From positions 1 to 64,000 of the forward strand of contig JAFAHO010000262.1 in the NCBI GenBank assembly GCA_019237205.1: a stretch of DNA of 64,000 bases. Direction: 5' to 3'. A program made the translations under genes and the position numbers. This stretch comes from Hyphomicrobiales bacterium (lineage in GTDB: Bacteria > Pseudomonadota > Alphaproteobacteria > Rhizobiales > Beijerinckiaceae). Below, one piece after another: positions 29,175-38,405 of this stretch. Numbering within the stretch: position 1 is the stretch's first letter; the number at the start of each line of letters is the position of its first letter. Below the pieces are notes generated by a model, which searched no databases, was not told the origin of the DNA, and worked only from the letters and a program-made list of their open reading frames with translations.

Positions 29175-31477
29175 TTCCCCTCTCCCCTTGCGGGAGAGGG
29201 GTCAGGGGTGAGGGGTCGCGCTTCAGGCGCATTCGACTTGGCCTCGTTCGACGCTTCACCCCTCATCCGGCTGCGCTGCGCGCGGCCACCTTCTCCCGCA
29301 AGGGGAGAAGGGGAACGCGCCCGCAGCGCGTTGACCGTCACCAGGATCGACGAGCCGGACATGGCGAGCGCGGCGATCAGCGGCGTCGCGAAGCCGAAGA
29401 TCGCGAGCGGCACCGCAACCAGGTTGTAAACGGCGGAGAGCCAGAGATTCTCCACCATCAGCCGGCGCGCCGTCGCCGCCAGAGAGAGTGCGTCGGCGAC
29501 CGGCTGGAGCCGCTCGCCGAGGAAGAGCGCATCGGCCTGCGCCTGCGCGATGTGCGCGGCCGAGATCGGCGAGATCGAGACATGCGCGGCGGCAAGCGCG
29601 GGCGCGTCATTGAGGCCGTCGCCGACCATCAGCGTCCGCTTGCCGGCGCCTGCGAGCGCCTCGAGACGCGCAATCTTGTCGGCGGGCTTGAGCCCGGCCT
29701 CGAACCGCGACACGCCGAGTTCGCGCGCGACGAGCGCGACCGCTGGCTGCCTGTCGCCCGACAGGATCTCGATCTCGTGATTGCGCGCAACGTCAGCAAT
29801 GACCGAGCTCGCGTCGGGCCGCAGCGATTGCCTCACCGCGAACACGACTGCGCGCTCAGGCGTTCTGAGCGCGATCAGCGAGGCGTCGGGCCATGCGGCC
29901 GCGATCGGAGCCGCATCGGCTTCCGCTTCGCACCAGGTGACGGAGCCGAACCTGACGCGCTCGCCGCAATGAAGCGCGCTGACGCCCTGCCCGGGGACTT
30001 CCTCCACGGCGATCGGCTCCCTCGCCCCGGACGCCTCGGCGACCGCCTTGGCCAGAGGATGCCTGCTCGAGAGCGCGAGAGAGCCTGCGAGCGCGAGGTC
30101 GGCGGCCTCGATGTCGGCGGCGTTGGCGAGGGTGGGGCGAGGCTGGGTCAGCGTGCCGGTCTTGTCGAACACGACCGTATCGGCTTCGGCCAAGCGTTCG
30201 AGCGCCTCGCCGGAATTGAGGATGAGCCCGCGCCGAAAGAGGGCGCCGGCGGCTACGACCTGCACCGCCGGGACAGCCAGTCCGAGCGCGCAGGGGCAGG
30301 TGATGATGAGGACGGTGATCGCGACGATGAGCGATTGCTGCCACCCCGCGCCCACAGCGAGCCAGCCGAGAAACGTCGCCAGCGCCGTCACATGGACAAC
30401 CGGCACGTAGAGCGCCGCCGCGCGGTCGGCGAGTTGCACATAGGAGGAGCGCTGCTCGACCGCCCTGACGAGCAGGCCATTGACTTCATCCAGGAGCGTT
30501 CCGCTCGCGGCGCTCTGAACCCGAACGCGCAAGGCCCCGCTCATGTTGACCGTTCCCGCATAGACCGAGGCCCCCGGCGAGACCGCTACCGGCGCCGTCT
30601 CGCCAGTCACCAGACTCTGGTCGATGTCCGAGCGTCCGTCCTCGACCGTCCCATCGACCGCGATGCGCTCTCCTGCGCGCACCAGCACGAGGTCGCCGGG
30701 TCGGATGGCGCCGATCGGCGTTTCGCGCGCTTCGCCTCCCTCGAAGAGTTTGACCGCGCGATCGGCGCGGATCGCAGAGAGGTTGAGCGCAAAGTCGCGC
30801 GTGCGCCGCCGCATGCGCCGGTCGAGAAACCGCCCGGCGAGCAGGAACATGAGCAGCATCACCGCGCTGTCGAAATAGGCGTCCCGCTCGTGGGCGAGCG
30901 TCTGGACGACCGACATGCCGAGCGCGAGCACGACGCCGAGCGAGATCGGCACGTCCATGTTGAGCGAGCGCGCCCGCAGCGCTTTGGCCGCGCTCTCGAA
31001 GAACGGCAGGCCGGCATAGGCCGCCGTCGGGAGCGCGACCAGGGCGCTGAGCCAGTGGAAGAGATCGCGCGTTGCGGAATTCGGGTCACTGTCGGCGCCG
31101 GCCCACAGCGAGACCGAGAGGAGCATCACGTTCATCGCGCCGAAAGCCGCGACCCCGAGACAGCGCAGGAGCCGCTTTTCCGCCTGCATCTCCACGCTGT
31201 CGACGACGCCGGAAGCGAAGGGAAAGGCGGGGTAGCCGAGCGCTTCGAGCCGTTCGAGGATCGCTGGCGGCTCGAGCGCGCCGTCGTCCCATTCGACTGT
31301 CACGCGCTTGCTCGCCAGATTGACGCGCGCGCCGCGGACGCCGTCCTGCCGGCGCAGACCTTTCTCGATCGTCGCGATGCAGGCGCCGCAAAAGACGCCG
31401 TCGACGACGAGATCCATCGCAGCCACTCCCTCGGAAGGGTGACGCACGAAAAGCGAGAGATCCTGCGCTTCCGACAC
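29171..31477 (-). CDS. ccoI: Copper-transporting P-type ATPase CcoI/FixI
   Basis: CcoI delivers copper for the cbb3 oxidase CuB centre. The 768-residue product has an N-terminal metal-binding domain with C30-G-A-C33 (DGVFCGACIATIEKG), about eight TM helices, the actuator TGETAPVAVSPG, the metal motif TCPCALGLAVP, the phosphorylation site DKTGTLTQ and the hinge GDGLNDAPAL. The native end would be near ILVTVNALRAR. The last ~47 residues (722-768), beginning SPSPLAGEGG and ending PSPARGEGK, are translated from an interspersed repeat. The stop still overlaps ccoS. Confidence 0.95.
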   Translation of the reverse strand: MSEAQDLSLFVRHPSEGVAAMDLVVDGVFCGACIATIEKGLRRQDGVRGARVNLASKRVTVEWDDGALEPPAILERLEALGYPAFPFASGVVDSVEMQAEKRLLRCLGVAAFGAMNVMLLSVSLWAGADSDPNSATRDLFHWLSALVALPTAAYAGLPFFESAAKALRARSLNMDVPISLGVVLALGMSVVQTLAHERDAYFDSAVMLLMFLLAGRFLDRRMRRRTRDFALNLSAIRADRAVKLFEGGEARETPIGAIRPGDLVLVRAGERIAVDGTVEDGRSDIDQSLVTGETAPVAVSPGASVYAGTVNMSGALRVRVQSAASGTLLDEVNGLLVRAVEQRSSYVQLADRAAALYVPVVHVTALATFLGWLAVGAGWQQSLIVAITVLIITCPCALGLAVPAVQVVAAGALFRRGLILNSGEALERLAEADTVVFDKTGTLTQPRPTLANAADIEAADLALAGSLALSSRHPLAKAVAEASGAREPIAVEEVPGQGVSALHCGERVRFGSVTWCEAEADAAPIAAAWPDASLIALRTPERAVVFAVRQSLRPDASSVIADVARNHEIEILSGDRQPAVALVARELGVSRFEAGLKPADKIARLEALAGAGKRTLMVGDGLNDAPALAAAHVSISPISAAHIAQAQADALFLGERLQPVADALSLAATARRLMVENLWLSAVYNLVAVPLAIFGFATPLIAALAMSGSSILVTVNALRARSPSPLAGEGGRAQRSRMRGEASNEAKSNAPEARPLTPDPSPARGEGK
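29177..29313. repeat. Interspersed palindromic repeat inside the 3' end of ccoI
   Basis: The element begins CCCCTCTCCCCTTGCGGGAG and ends with TTCTCCCGCAAGGGGAGAAG, the two ends being inverted copies. In between it carries GGGGTGAGGGG and CCCCTCATCCGGC. A second good copy is at 63840-63966 and a worn one at 12957-13017. It lies entirely within the coding frame of ccoI and supplies its last ~47 residues. Confidence 0.85.
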
Positions 31478-31487
31478 CCTCCGGCTC

Positions 31488-31979
31488 CTAGTTGGGCGCC
31501 GTATCCGCCACCGCGAGTTTGTTCTCGCTGCGGTAGAGACGCTCGGCGCCGCGGCTCGCCTCGATCACCAGCGTCCAGCGGCCCGGCCCGACCGGCGTCG
31601 CGACCCCCTCATAGTCCATGCCGTCGGAAGCGAGGCTCGCCTGACGGTCCTTCGCGGCGTCGAACGGATGCTGGAAGCGCGCCGTGACCTCAAGATCGGA
31701 AATCGGCGCGCCGGTCCGATCGCGGAACTCAACCATGACCCGCTCGCCCGGCCCCTCGGCCCGGGTCATCACGCTGGCGGTCCATCCCCGCTCGTCCTGC
31801 GCGCGGGCCTCGGCGATCCGCCGGTTGAAGGCCTGGCTCGCATCGTAAGGGTTTTCGAGCTCGGACCCGTGCAGCGTGTGCAGGGCGAAATAGATCAGCG
31901 CAACGTTCGCAGCGAACATCACGAGGAAGAACCCGCCCAGCATGGCGAGGACATGTCGTCCGGTCAGCTGTTCAGCCAC
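31488..31979 (-). CDS. ccoH: cbb3 oxidase assembly protein CcoH/FixH
   Basis: The 163-residue protein has one N-terminal TM helix (HVLAMLGGFFLVMFAANVALI) and a periplasmic FixH domain with NPYDASQAFNRRIAEARAQDERGW and the later ARFQHPFDAAKDRQ. CcoH stabilises the oxidase during assembly. It is 10 bases upstream of ccoI and 147 bases after ccoG, with a palindromic repeat in that gap. Confidence 0.92.
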   Translation of the reverse strand: MAEQLTGRHVLAMLGGFFLVMFAANVALIYFALHTLHGSELENPYDASQAFNRRIAEARAQDERGWTASVMTRAEGPGERVMVEFRDRTGAPISDLEVTARFQHPFDAAKDRQASLASDGMDYEGVATPVGPGRWTLVIEASRGAERLYRSENKLAVADTAPN

Positions 31980-32011
31980 AACCCCTTCTCCAACCGATCA
32001 CTCGCAGCGTC

Positions 32012-32100
32012 GCCCCGGCGCAAGCGGGGTCCAGACATGACTGGCGCCAAAGTTTCGACCGAGCAGCGGCGACGCTGGACCCCCGCGTTCGAGGGGTGAG
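32012..32100. repeat. Inverted repeat between ccoG and ccoH
   Basis: CAGCGTCGCCCCGGCGCAAG followed by GCGGGGTCCAG on one side faces CGACGCTGGACCCCCGCG on the other, forming a long imperfect stem. It is of a different type from the CCTCATCCGGC element and appears once in the window. It may act as an mRNA stabiliser or attenuator between ccoG and ccoH. Confidence 0.6.
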
Positions 32101-32126
32101 AGTGCTGGGAGCCGCCTTCGTCATGG

Positions 32127-33569
32127 TCATGGGCCGAAGAAATTGTCGACGACGACGCTGCGCTCCCCGGTCTTCGCGTCGGTCGCGGTGAAGGTGAGCG
32201 GCGTCGATTTGCCCGGCGCCGCATCCGCAGGCGCGGTGACATAGACAGGAACCTCAAGGGTCGAATCCGGATCGAGGCGGACCGTGAGCTGGCCGGCGTC
32301 CAGCGGCTTCGCCATGGCGCTGGTCATCGTCGCGCCTTTGACGCCGCTGACCTCGAGCGTGAAATCGCCGGGCTCGCTCAGCTTGTTGGAGAAGCGCAGC
32401 GTATAGCCGTTGCGGACGCCGCCCTGGGCCGTCTGGGTGAACAGCGGCGCGCGCACGTGCAGCACGCTCAAGTGCGAGTTGGTGCGCGTGAGCAGCGCAT
32501 AGAGCATGATGGCGCCGGTCAGCGCGATCGCGGCGGCATAGAGGATCGTGCGCGGGCGAATGAGATGATAGACATTCGCTTCGCCTCGTTTGCGGCGCTC
32601 GCGGTTCTCGTCGGTGTCATAGGCGATGAGCTGGGTCGGCCGACGGACTTTGGTCATCACCGCGTCGCAGGCGTCGATGCAGAGGCCGCACTGGATGCAG
32701 CCCATCTGCGCACCCTTGCGGATGTCGACGCCTGTCGGGCAGACGGCGACGCACTGCAGGCAGTCGATGCAGTCCCCCGCAGCCTGGCCGTGCGCATGCG
32801 CCTTGATGGAGTCCTTCACTGACATGCGCGGCTCGCCGCGATCGAAGCGATACGTGACGTTGAGCGCGTCGTTGTCGATCAGCGCCGCCTGGATCCGGGG
32901 CCAAGGGCACATATAGAGGCAGACCTGCTCACGCATGTGGCCCGCTAGCGAATAGGTGGTGAAAGTGAGGATGCCGGCCCAGAGATAGGCGATGAACGGC
33001 CCCTTGAGCGTCACCATGTCCTTGAGCAGCGTCGGCGCGTCGACGAAGTAGAGCATCGCCGCGCCGCCGGTCAGCATCGCGATCAGCAACCAGGCCGCGT
33101 GCTTGGCGACGCGCTTGACGATCTTGTCGGCGGTCCAGGGCGCCGCATCGAGCTTGATGCGGTCGCGCCTGTCGCCCTCGATGAAGCGCTCGACCCAGAG
33201 GAAGAGGTCCGTCCAAACCGTCTGCGGACAGGCGTAGCCGCACCATACGCGCCCGAACAGCGCATTGGACAGGAACAGGATCAGCGCGGCGAGAATCAGG
33301 AGGCCGGTGAAATAATACACCTCCTGCGGCCACAGCTCGATGAAGAAGGCGTAAAACCGCGAATGGGCGATATCGACCAGAACCGCCTGGTTCGGCGCGT
33401 TCGGCCCCCGATTCCAGCGGATGAACGGCAGGATGTAGTAGACCCCGAGGGCGATCCACAATACGATCCACTTGATACGGCGATAGGTCCCCCAGACCTT
33501 CTGCGGGTAGACCTTTTTTGCCGCCTCATAGAGTGGACCGTCGTAGATCTCCTCTGCGCTGATCGTCAC
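32127..33569 (-). CDS. ccoG: cbb3 oxidase accessory ferredoxin-like protein CcoG/FixG
   Basis: The 480-residue membrane protein has about five TM helices and two 4Fe-4S motifs: CIDCLQCVAVCPTGVDIRKG and GCIQCGLCIDACDAVM. CGYACPQTVWTDLF lies in the membrane domain. A C-terminal Ig-like periplasmic domain follows. CcoG is a copper reductase/chaperone-type factor for cbb3 oxidase assembly. It starts 17 bases after ccoP. Confidence 0.95.
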   Translation of the reverse strand: MTISAEEIYDGPLYEAAKKVYPQKVWGTYRRIKWIVLWIALGVYYILPFIRWNRGPNAPNQAVLVDIAHSRFYAFFIELWPQEVYYFTGLLILAALILFLSNALFGRVWCGYACPQTVWTDLFLWVERFIEGDRRDRIKLDAAPWTADKIVKRVAKHAAWLLIAMLTGGAAMLYFVDAPTLLKDMVTLKGPFIAYLWAGILTFTTYSLAGHMREQVCLYMCPWPRIQAALIDNDALNVTYRFDRGEPRMSVKDSIKAHAHGQAAGDCIDCLQCVAVCPTGVDIRKGAQMGCIQCGLCIDACDAVMTKVRRPTQLIAYDTDENRERRKRGEANVYHLIRPRTILYAAAIALTGAIMLYALLTRTNSHLSVLHVRAPLFTQTAQGGVRNGYTLRFSNKLSEPGDFTLEVSGVKGATMTSAMAKPLDAGQLTVRLDPDSTLEVPVYVTAPADAAPGKSTPLTFTATDAKTGERSVVVDNFFGP

Positions 33570-33586
33570 TTACCGCACCCGGGTTC

Positions 33587-34462
33587 TCACGTGCCGCCGC
33601 CCAGGCTGTGAACATACACCGCCAGCGACTTGATCGTCACCGGGTCGAGACGCTTGCCCCACGCGGGCATCACGCTGTTGCGGGCGTAGGTGATCGTATA
33701 GATCAGATCGCTGATGTCAGATCCGTACTGCCAGACCTTGGTCGTCAGATTGGGCGCGCCCATGTCGATGTTGCCCTTTCCGTCCTCGCCGTGGCAGGCC
33801 GAGCAGTTGTCGGCGAAGATCTTCTTGCCGGCGGCGACGTCGACGCCCTGTTCAGGCTCCAGGCCGCCCAGAGTTCGTACGTAGTTGGCGACCTCGCGGA
33901 CTTCCTCAGGTTTCAAGATGCCGTCCTTGCCGAAGGACGGCATGGCGCTCGCGCGCGTGTCCGGATCGTCCGCCCGAATGCCATGCGTGATCGTCCCATG
34001 GATCTGGTCGAGCGTGCCGCCCCAGAGCCACCGGCCGGCCGTCAGGTTGGGATAGCCTCTTTGACCCTGCCCGCCCGAGCCATGGCAAGGCGTGCAGTTG
34101 TCGCCGAAGGCGGCCTTGCCCTCGGCGAGCGCAATCTCCGTCAGCTTCGGATCGGCGGCGATCTGGGCGAGAGTCGCCGTTTCGAGGCCGGCAGCCGCTT
34201 GCATGCGCGCGGCCTGCCCCGCGGCGAGCTCCTCGGCGACCCGACCTCGGTTGGTGTAGCCGAACAAGCCTGCCGTATAGCTCGAGGCCAGCGGCCAGGC
34301 CGGATAGACGATCCAATAGGCGAACGAGAACGCGATCGTCAGATAGAATAGCCACAGCCACCAGCGCGGCAATGGGGTGTTAAGCTCGCGAATGCCGTCC
34401 CACTCATGCCCGGTCGTCGTCTGGCCGGAGATCCTGTCGACTTGAACTGGGTCGGTGCTCAT
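33587..34462 (-). CDS. ccoP: cbb3 oxidase dihaem cytochrome c subunit CcoP/FixP
   Basis: The 291-residue subunit has a membrane anchor (PRWWLWLFYLTIAFSFAYWIV) and two cytochrome c domains with haem sites CTPCH (about residue 122) and CSACH (about 219). It passes electrons to CcoO and CcoN. Its ribosome site GGGAGG lies inside the end of ccoQ. Confidence 0.96.
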   Translation of the reverse strand: MSTDPVQVDRISGQTTTGHEWDGIRELNTPLPRWWLWLFYLTIAFSFAYWIVYPAWPLASSYTAGLFGYTNRGRVAEELAAGQAARMQAAAGLETATLAQIAADPKLTEIALAEGKAAFGDNCTPCHGSGGQGQRGYPNLTAGRWLWGGTLDQIHGTITHGIRADDPDTRASAMPSFGKDGILKPEEVREVANYVRTLGGLEPEQGVDVAAGKKIFADNCSACHGEDGKGNIDMGAPNLTTKVWQYGSDISDLIYTITYARNSVMPAWGKRLDPVTIKSLAVYVHSLGGGT

Positions 34463-34465
34463 CGC

Positions 34466-34621
34466 TCAATCCTCCCGCAGCGGCATGCGGGCCGCGTCAT
34501 TGAACTGGGCGCCGTTCTTGGGCCAAAGCGCGTAAACAAGCGTCGCGAGGAAAAACAGGAAGCAGTAGACGGTGCCGGCCGATTGCGCGAATTGCGCCAG
34601 CCATTCGTATGTTGTCGGCAT
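34466..34621 (-). CDS. ccoQ: cbb3 oxidase subunit CcoQ/FixQ
   Basis: The 51-residue single-helix protein starts MPTTYEWLAQFAQSAGTVYC and has the typical CFLFFLATLVYALWP segment and FNDAARMPLRED tail. CcoQ helps stabilise the complex. It fits exactly between ccoO (ends 34638) and ccoP (starts 34462), with stop and next start 3 bases apart. Confidence 0.93.
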   Translation of the reverse strand: MPTTYEWLAQFAQSAGTVYCFLFFLATLVYALWPKNGAQFNDAARMPLRED

Positions 34622-34637
34622 CACGGTCCCCAATTGG

Positions 34638-35402
34638 TCAGCGCAGATTGGCCTTGTCGTCGTAGAGCTTGAAGTCGACGAGCGTGCCTAACATCTGCAG
34701 ATAGGCGATGACGGCGTCTCCTTCGGTGATTTCAGGCGTCGCGGGGTTGAACTTGCGCACGACCGCCTTCGGATAGCGCTTGAGAAGCGCGGCCGCCTCG
34801 GGCGCGTCAGGACTGACCTGGGCCTTCAGGTCCGTCATCACATTCGCCATCATGTCGTCCGTATAGGGGACGCCGACTTCGCGATTGGTCGCAACGTTGT
34901 CGACGAGCGCGCGGGTGTCGAGCGCCGTCGTCATCAGGAAGCCGTAGCTCGGCATGATCGACTGCGGCACGACCGAGCGGGGATCGATCAGATGCGCGAC
35001 ATGCCAGGAGTCGGTGTACTTGCCGCCGACGCGCGCGATGTCAGGCCCGTTGCGCTTCGAGCCCCACTGGAAGGGGTGGTCGTACATGCTCTCTGCGGCG
35101 AGCGAATAATGGCCATAGCGCTCGACCTCATCGCGCAGCGACCGGATCATCTGGCTATGGCAAAGGTAGCAGCCCTCACGCACGTAGATGTTTCGCCCGG
35201 CCAGTTCGAGGGGCGTGTAAGGCCGCATGCCCTGCACTGTCTCGATGGTGCTCTTCAGATAGAAGAGCGGGACGATCTCGACGAGGCCGCCGATAGCCAC
35301 CATGACGAGGATGCCGAGGACGAGGAGGATCGGGCTCGTCTCCAGGATGTGATGTCTGGAGAAAAGCGAACCGCCGTGGTGAGGCTGCCCGGTGCTGCTC
35401 AT
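34638..35402 (-). CDS. ccoO: cbb3 oxidase monohaem cytochrome c subunit CcoO/FixO
   Basis: The 254-residue subunit has an N-terminal TM anchor ([21 protein letters not shown]) and a haem c site CYLCH in [38 protein letters not shown] holds the methionine-ligand region. It relays electrons from CcoP to CcoN. Gap to ccoN is 10 bases. Confidence 0.96.
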   Translation of the reverse strand: MSSTGQPHHGGSLFSRHHILETSPILLVLGILVMVAIGGLVEIVPLFYLKSTIETVQGMRPYTPLELAGRNIYVREGCYLCHSQMIRSLRDEVERYGHYSLAAESMYDHPFQWGSKRNGPDIARVGGKYTDSWHVAHLIDPRSVVPQSIMPSYGFLMTTALDTRALVDNVATNREVGVPYTDDMMANVMTDLKAQVSPDAPEAAALLKRYPKAVVRKFNPATPEITEGDAVIAYLQMLGTLVDFKLYDDKANLR

Positions 35403-35412
35403 TGTCAGGTCC

Positions 35413-37062
35413 TCATTCCGCGGGCTGCAGGGAAGGCTGGGTCACTGGGGCCGCCCGCTCGGACGCTGTGATCGTCATGTAGACGTTGTAGAGCATCAGG
35501 CAGTAGGCGAGCAGGAACAGGGTCCCCCCGAGCGCGCGGATCACATAGAAGGGATGCATCGCCGCGACTGTCTCGATGAACGAATATTCGAGATAGCCTT
35601 GCGGGGTGTAGCTCCTCCACATCAGCCCCTGCAGGATGCCCGACACCCACATCGAGGTGATATAGAGCACGATCCCGAGCGTCGCGATCCAGAAGTGCCA
35701 GGAAACAAGGCGCAACGAGTAGAGATCGCGCTTGTTCCAAAGCCAGGGGACGAGGCAGTAGATCGCGCCGAACGAGACGAAAGCGACCCAGCCGAGCGCG
35801 CCCGAGTGCACATGGCCGACCGTCCAGTCGGTGTAGTGCGACAGCGAGTTCACCGCCTTGATCGACATCGCCGGGCCTTCGAAGGTCGACATGCCGTAGA
35901 AGGCGACCGACACGACGAGCATGCGCAGGACGGGATCGGTGCGCAACTTGTCCCAGGCGCCCGACAGGGTCAGCAGCCCATTGATCATGCCGCCCCAGGA
36001 CGGCATCCACAGCATGACTGAGAAGGTCATGCCAAGGGTCTGCGCCCAGTCGGGCAGAGCGGTGTAGTGCAGATGGTGAGGGCCGGCCCAGATGTAGAGG
36101 AAGATCAGCGACCAGAAATGGATGATCGACAGCCGATAGGAGTAGATCGGCCGCTCCGCACGCTTGGGCACGAAATAATACATGATGGCGAGGAAGCCGG
36201 CGGTCAGGAAGAAGCCGACGGCGTTGTGTCCGTACCACCATTGGAACATCGCGTCCTGGACGCCGCTCCAGACGATGTAGGACTTCGATGAGAACATCGA
36301 CACCGGCACGGCGGCGTTGTTGCCGAGGTGGAGCATCGCAATCGTCAGGATGAAGGCGAGATAGAACCAGTTCGCCACGAAAATGTGAGGTTCCTTGCGG
36401 CGGTAGAGCGTGCCCAGGAAGACCAGCAGATAGACGACCCAGACGACGGTCAGCCAGAGGTCGGCGTACCACTCGGGCTCCGCGTATTCCTTGCTTTCGG
36501 TAATGCCGAGCAGATAGCCCGTGCCGGCGATCAGGATGAAGAAGTTGTAGCCCAGCGCGACGAACCAGGGGGCGAGGTCGCCCGCCAGACGCGCTCGGCA
36601 GGTGCGCTGAACGACATAGAACGACGTCGCCAAGAGCACGTTGCCGCCGAAGGCGAAAATCACCGCCGAAGTGTGAAGCGGGCGCAGCCGCCCGAAGTTG
36701 AACCAGGGCGCGAGATTGATGTCCGGAAACGCTAGCTCGAAGGCGATGTAGACGCCGACGGCCATGCCCGCGAGACCCCAGAACAGCGCCATCAGCGTCA
36801 AGAACTTGACGGGGCCGAAGTTATAGTTCGGAAGGCCGTCGATCTCGAGCGGCGGATGCTCCGAGGGTCGCGCGTTGTAGCGCTGGAAAATCGCGAAGAT
36901 GCTGAGTGCAGCCGCGATCACGCCAAGCCCCATATGGAAGGCGTAGGCGGGCTCGATCGTCCTCGCCGCAATGAATAGGCAAAGCAGGCCGAGGAGCCCA
37001 AGGACCGCGATCAGACCCAATTCCCCGCCCCAGAGCGACTTTGGTTGTGCTACCGTCTGCAT
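35413..37062 (-). CDS. ccoN: cbb3-type cytochrome c oxidase catalytic subunit CcoN/FixN
   Basis: The 549-residue, about 12-helix haem-copper subunit has the haem ligand region [30 protein letters not shown] with the CuB/cross-link region, and [15 protein letters not shown]. cbb3 oxidases have high oxygen affinity and support respiration at low oxygen. It heads the minus-strand order ccoNOQP-GHIS. I find no clean TTGAT-N4-ATCAA FixK/FNR box in the 376 bases upstream. Confidence 0.97.
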   Translation of the reverse strand: MQTVAQPKSLWGGELGLIAVLGLLGLLCLFIAARTIEPAYAFHMGLGVIAAALSIFAIFQRYNARPSEHPPLEIDGLPNYNFGPVKFLTLMALFWGLAGMAVGVYIAFELAFPDINLAPWFNFGRLRPLHTSAVIFAFGGNVLLATSFYVVQRTCRARLAGDLAPWFVALGYNFFILIAGTGYLLGITESKEYAEPEWYADLWLTVVWVVYLLVFLGTLYRRKEPHIFVANWFYLAFILTIAMLHLGNNAAVPVSMFSSKSYIVWSGVQDAMFQWWYGHNAVGFFLTAGFLAIMYYFVPKRAERPIYSYRLSIIHFWSLIFLYIWAGPHHLHYTALPDWAQTLGMTFSVMLWMPSWGGMINGLLTLSGAWDKLRTDPVLRMLVVSVAFYGMSTFEGPAMSIKAVNSLSHYTDWTVGHVHSGALGWVAFVSFGAIYCLVPWLWNKRDLYSLRLVSWHFWIATLGIVLYITSMWVSGILQGLMWRSYTPQGYLEYSFIETVAAMHPFYVIRALGGTLFLLAYCLMLYNVYMTITASERAAPVTQPSLQPAE

Positions 37063-37438
37063 TTCACATCCCCAAGACAGGAGGCGAGGGGCCTCTCTTG
37101 TACAGCGCCGCGCCGCCGCCGCCTCCGGCCGAGACAGGCGATTGAAGCCTCACTCCGCCAGCAGATAGCAATCGGACCGCCGGCGGACTCTTGCTTTGGC
37201 CTTTATAAAGCATAGCGAGTCGCGTAACGTCCACATCTCCGAAGGTCGCAATTTGGCGGCGAGCCTGCGTCCCCCGTACGCGGCGCGCCAATCAGGCCTG
37301 GAAAACAAAGGAAATTCCGTCGTGTCCGACCCCAAGCCGGAACGCCGTGACCATCTGTCGCACCTGAATTCGCAAGCATTCAAAGCGCTTGGGCGGACCA
37401 ATCTGGTGAGGCGCTCGCGCTGACGGCGGCGATTCGCC
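37063..37438. other. Intergenic region between ccoN and fixK
   Basis: This 376-base region holds the ccoN promoter region and downstream sequence of fixK. It contains no convincing anaerobox on either strand. An AT-richer patch CCTTTATAAAGCATAG lies near 37200. One small possible gene (37322-37423, plus) is listed separately. Nothing else is recognised. Confidence 0.5.
37322..37423 (+). CDS. Possible small basic protein, 33 residues
   Basis: A GTG preceded by AAAGGA opens a frame beginning VSDPKPERRDHLSHLNSQAF and ending KALGRTNLVRRSR. It is very basic with no TM segment. Context is the ccoN-fixK gap, antisense to neither. I do not recognise a family. Composition does not distinguish it from chance; the ribosome site and defined ends are the only support. 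Confidence 0.3.
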   Translation: MSDPKPERRDHLSHLNSQAFKALGRTNLVRRSR

Positions 37439-38173
37439 TCAGGCGACGGCCGCCTCCATGTCTTCATCCGACCGCACAGGGCCGATGGGCTCAGCGTCCC
37501 GATCGGCGGCGGCAAGCCGCGCGAGCGCATCCGGTCGCAGGATCAGGACGCGGCGCTTATGCGGGAGGCTGACCAGGCCGCGATCCCTGAACAGCGTGAA
37601 CGTGCGACTGACCGTTTCGATCGTCAGTCCGAGGTAGTCGGCAATGTCCTGGCGCTGCATCGCGAGATCGACCGCACGGGCGTTCGGGGACGCCGAGCGC
37701 GCCGCGAGCATTGTCAGGAACCACGCGAGACGCTCTTCCGCCGAACTGCGCCCGACCATCATCATGTGATCGATAGTCAGCGCCAGCGCCCGGGTTGCGC
37801 CATCGAACAGGGCCGCGTTGAGCTCAGGGTCGTCGTTCATCCGAAACCTGCAAGCGTGGCGCGGCAGAATCGCCATCGCCGCACAATCCACCGCCTCGAT
37901 CGTCAGCTTGTGGCTCCCTTCCGGCTCAAGGCCGCAAAGGTCGCCAGGCATATAGAAAGCGAACACCTGCCGCCGTCCGTCGCAGGTGAATTTCACCCCC
38001 CGGAAAAGCCCACGCATCACCAGAAAGAAATTCTCCGTCGGATCGCCTTCGCCCGTGACCTCCTGCCCCGGCCCGAAAGGGACGATCAGAGCGTCGAAAT
38101 GAGGAAAAGCCGCGCTGAGAAGCTCGCCAATGCACGGCGCGTTCTTGGTGCGATGGTTGAAGGCGTATGCCAC
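37439..38173 (-). CDS. FixK/FNR-type CRP-family regulator
   Basis: The 244-residue product has an N-terminal cyclic-nucleotide-binding-like domain and a C-terminal winged helix (QRQDIADYLGLTIETVSRTF, with E-V-S-R in the recognition helix, as in FNR). Only one cysteine lies in the N-terminal 20 residues, so a 4Fe-4S-binding FNR cluster is unlikely, and FixK-like control is more probable. I chose GTG 38173 because AGGAGG precedes it by five bases. Its place next to ccoN suggests low-oxygen control of the oxidase. Confidence 0.88.
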   Translation of the reverse strand: MAYAFNHRTKNAPCIGELLSAAFPHFDALIVPFGPGQEVTGEGDPTENFFLVMRGLFRGVKFTCDGRRQVFAFYMPGDLCGLEPEGSHKLTIEAVDCAAMAILPRHACRFRMNDDPELNAALFDGATRALALTIDHMMMVGRSSAEERLAWFLTMLAARSASPNARAVDLAMQRQDIADYLGLTIETVSRTFTLFRDRGLVSLPHKRRVLILRPDALARLAAADRDAEPIGPVRSDEDMEAAVA

Positions 38174-38405
38174 GCGGGCCTCCTTATCTGTTTGGAGGAA
38201 GCGCGACCGGCGACTGCCGCCCATCACGTCGGTCGCCACAGCCGCCCGCACTCCCCACGCTTCCGATATAGGTCCGCAGGGCGCCGTCCCGGAACATGGC
38301 GTTTTGACGCACGCGGGCACCGCCGTCGCTCATCGAACCGGAAGATCACCCCGAGGCGGCTCGAATCGCTCGACAGAATCCGCCAAAGGCGCCAATTCGG
38401 GGCTC

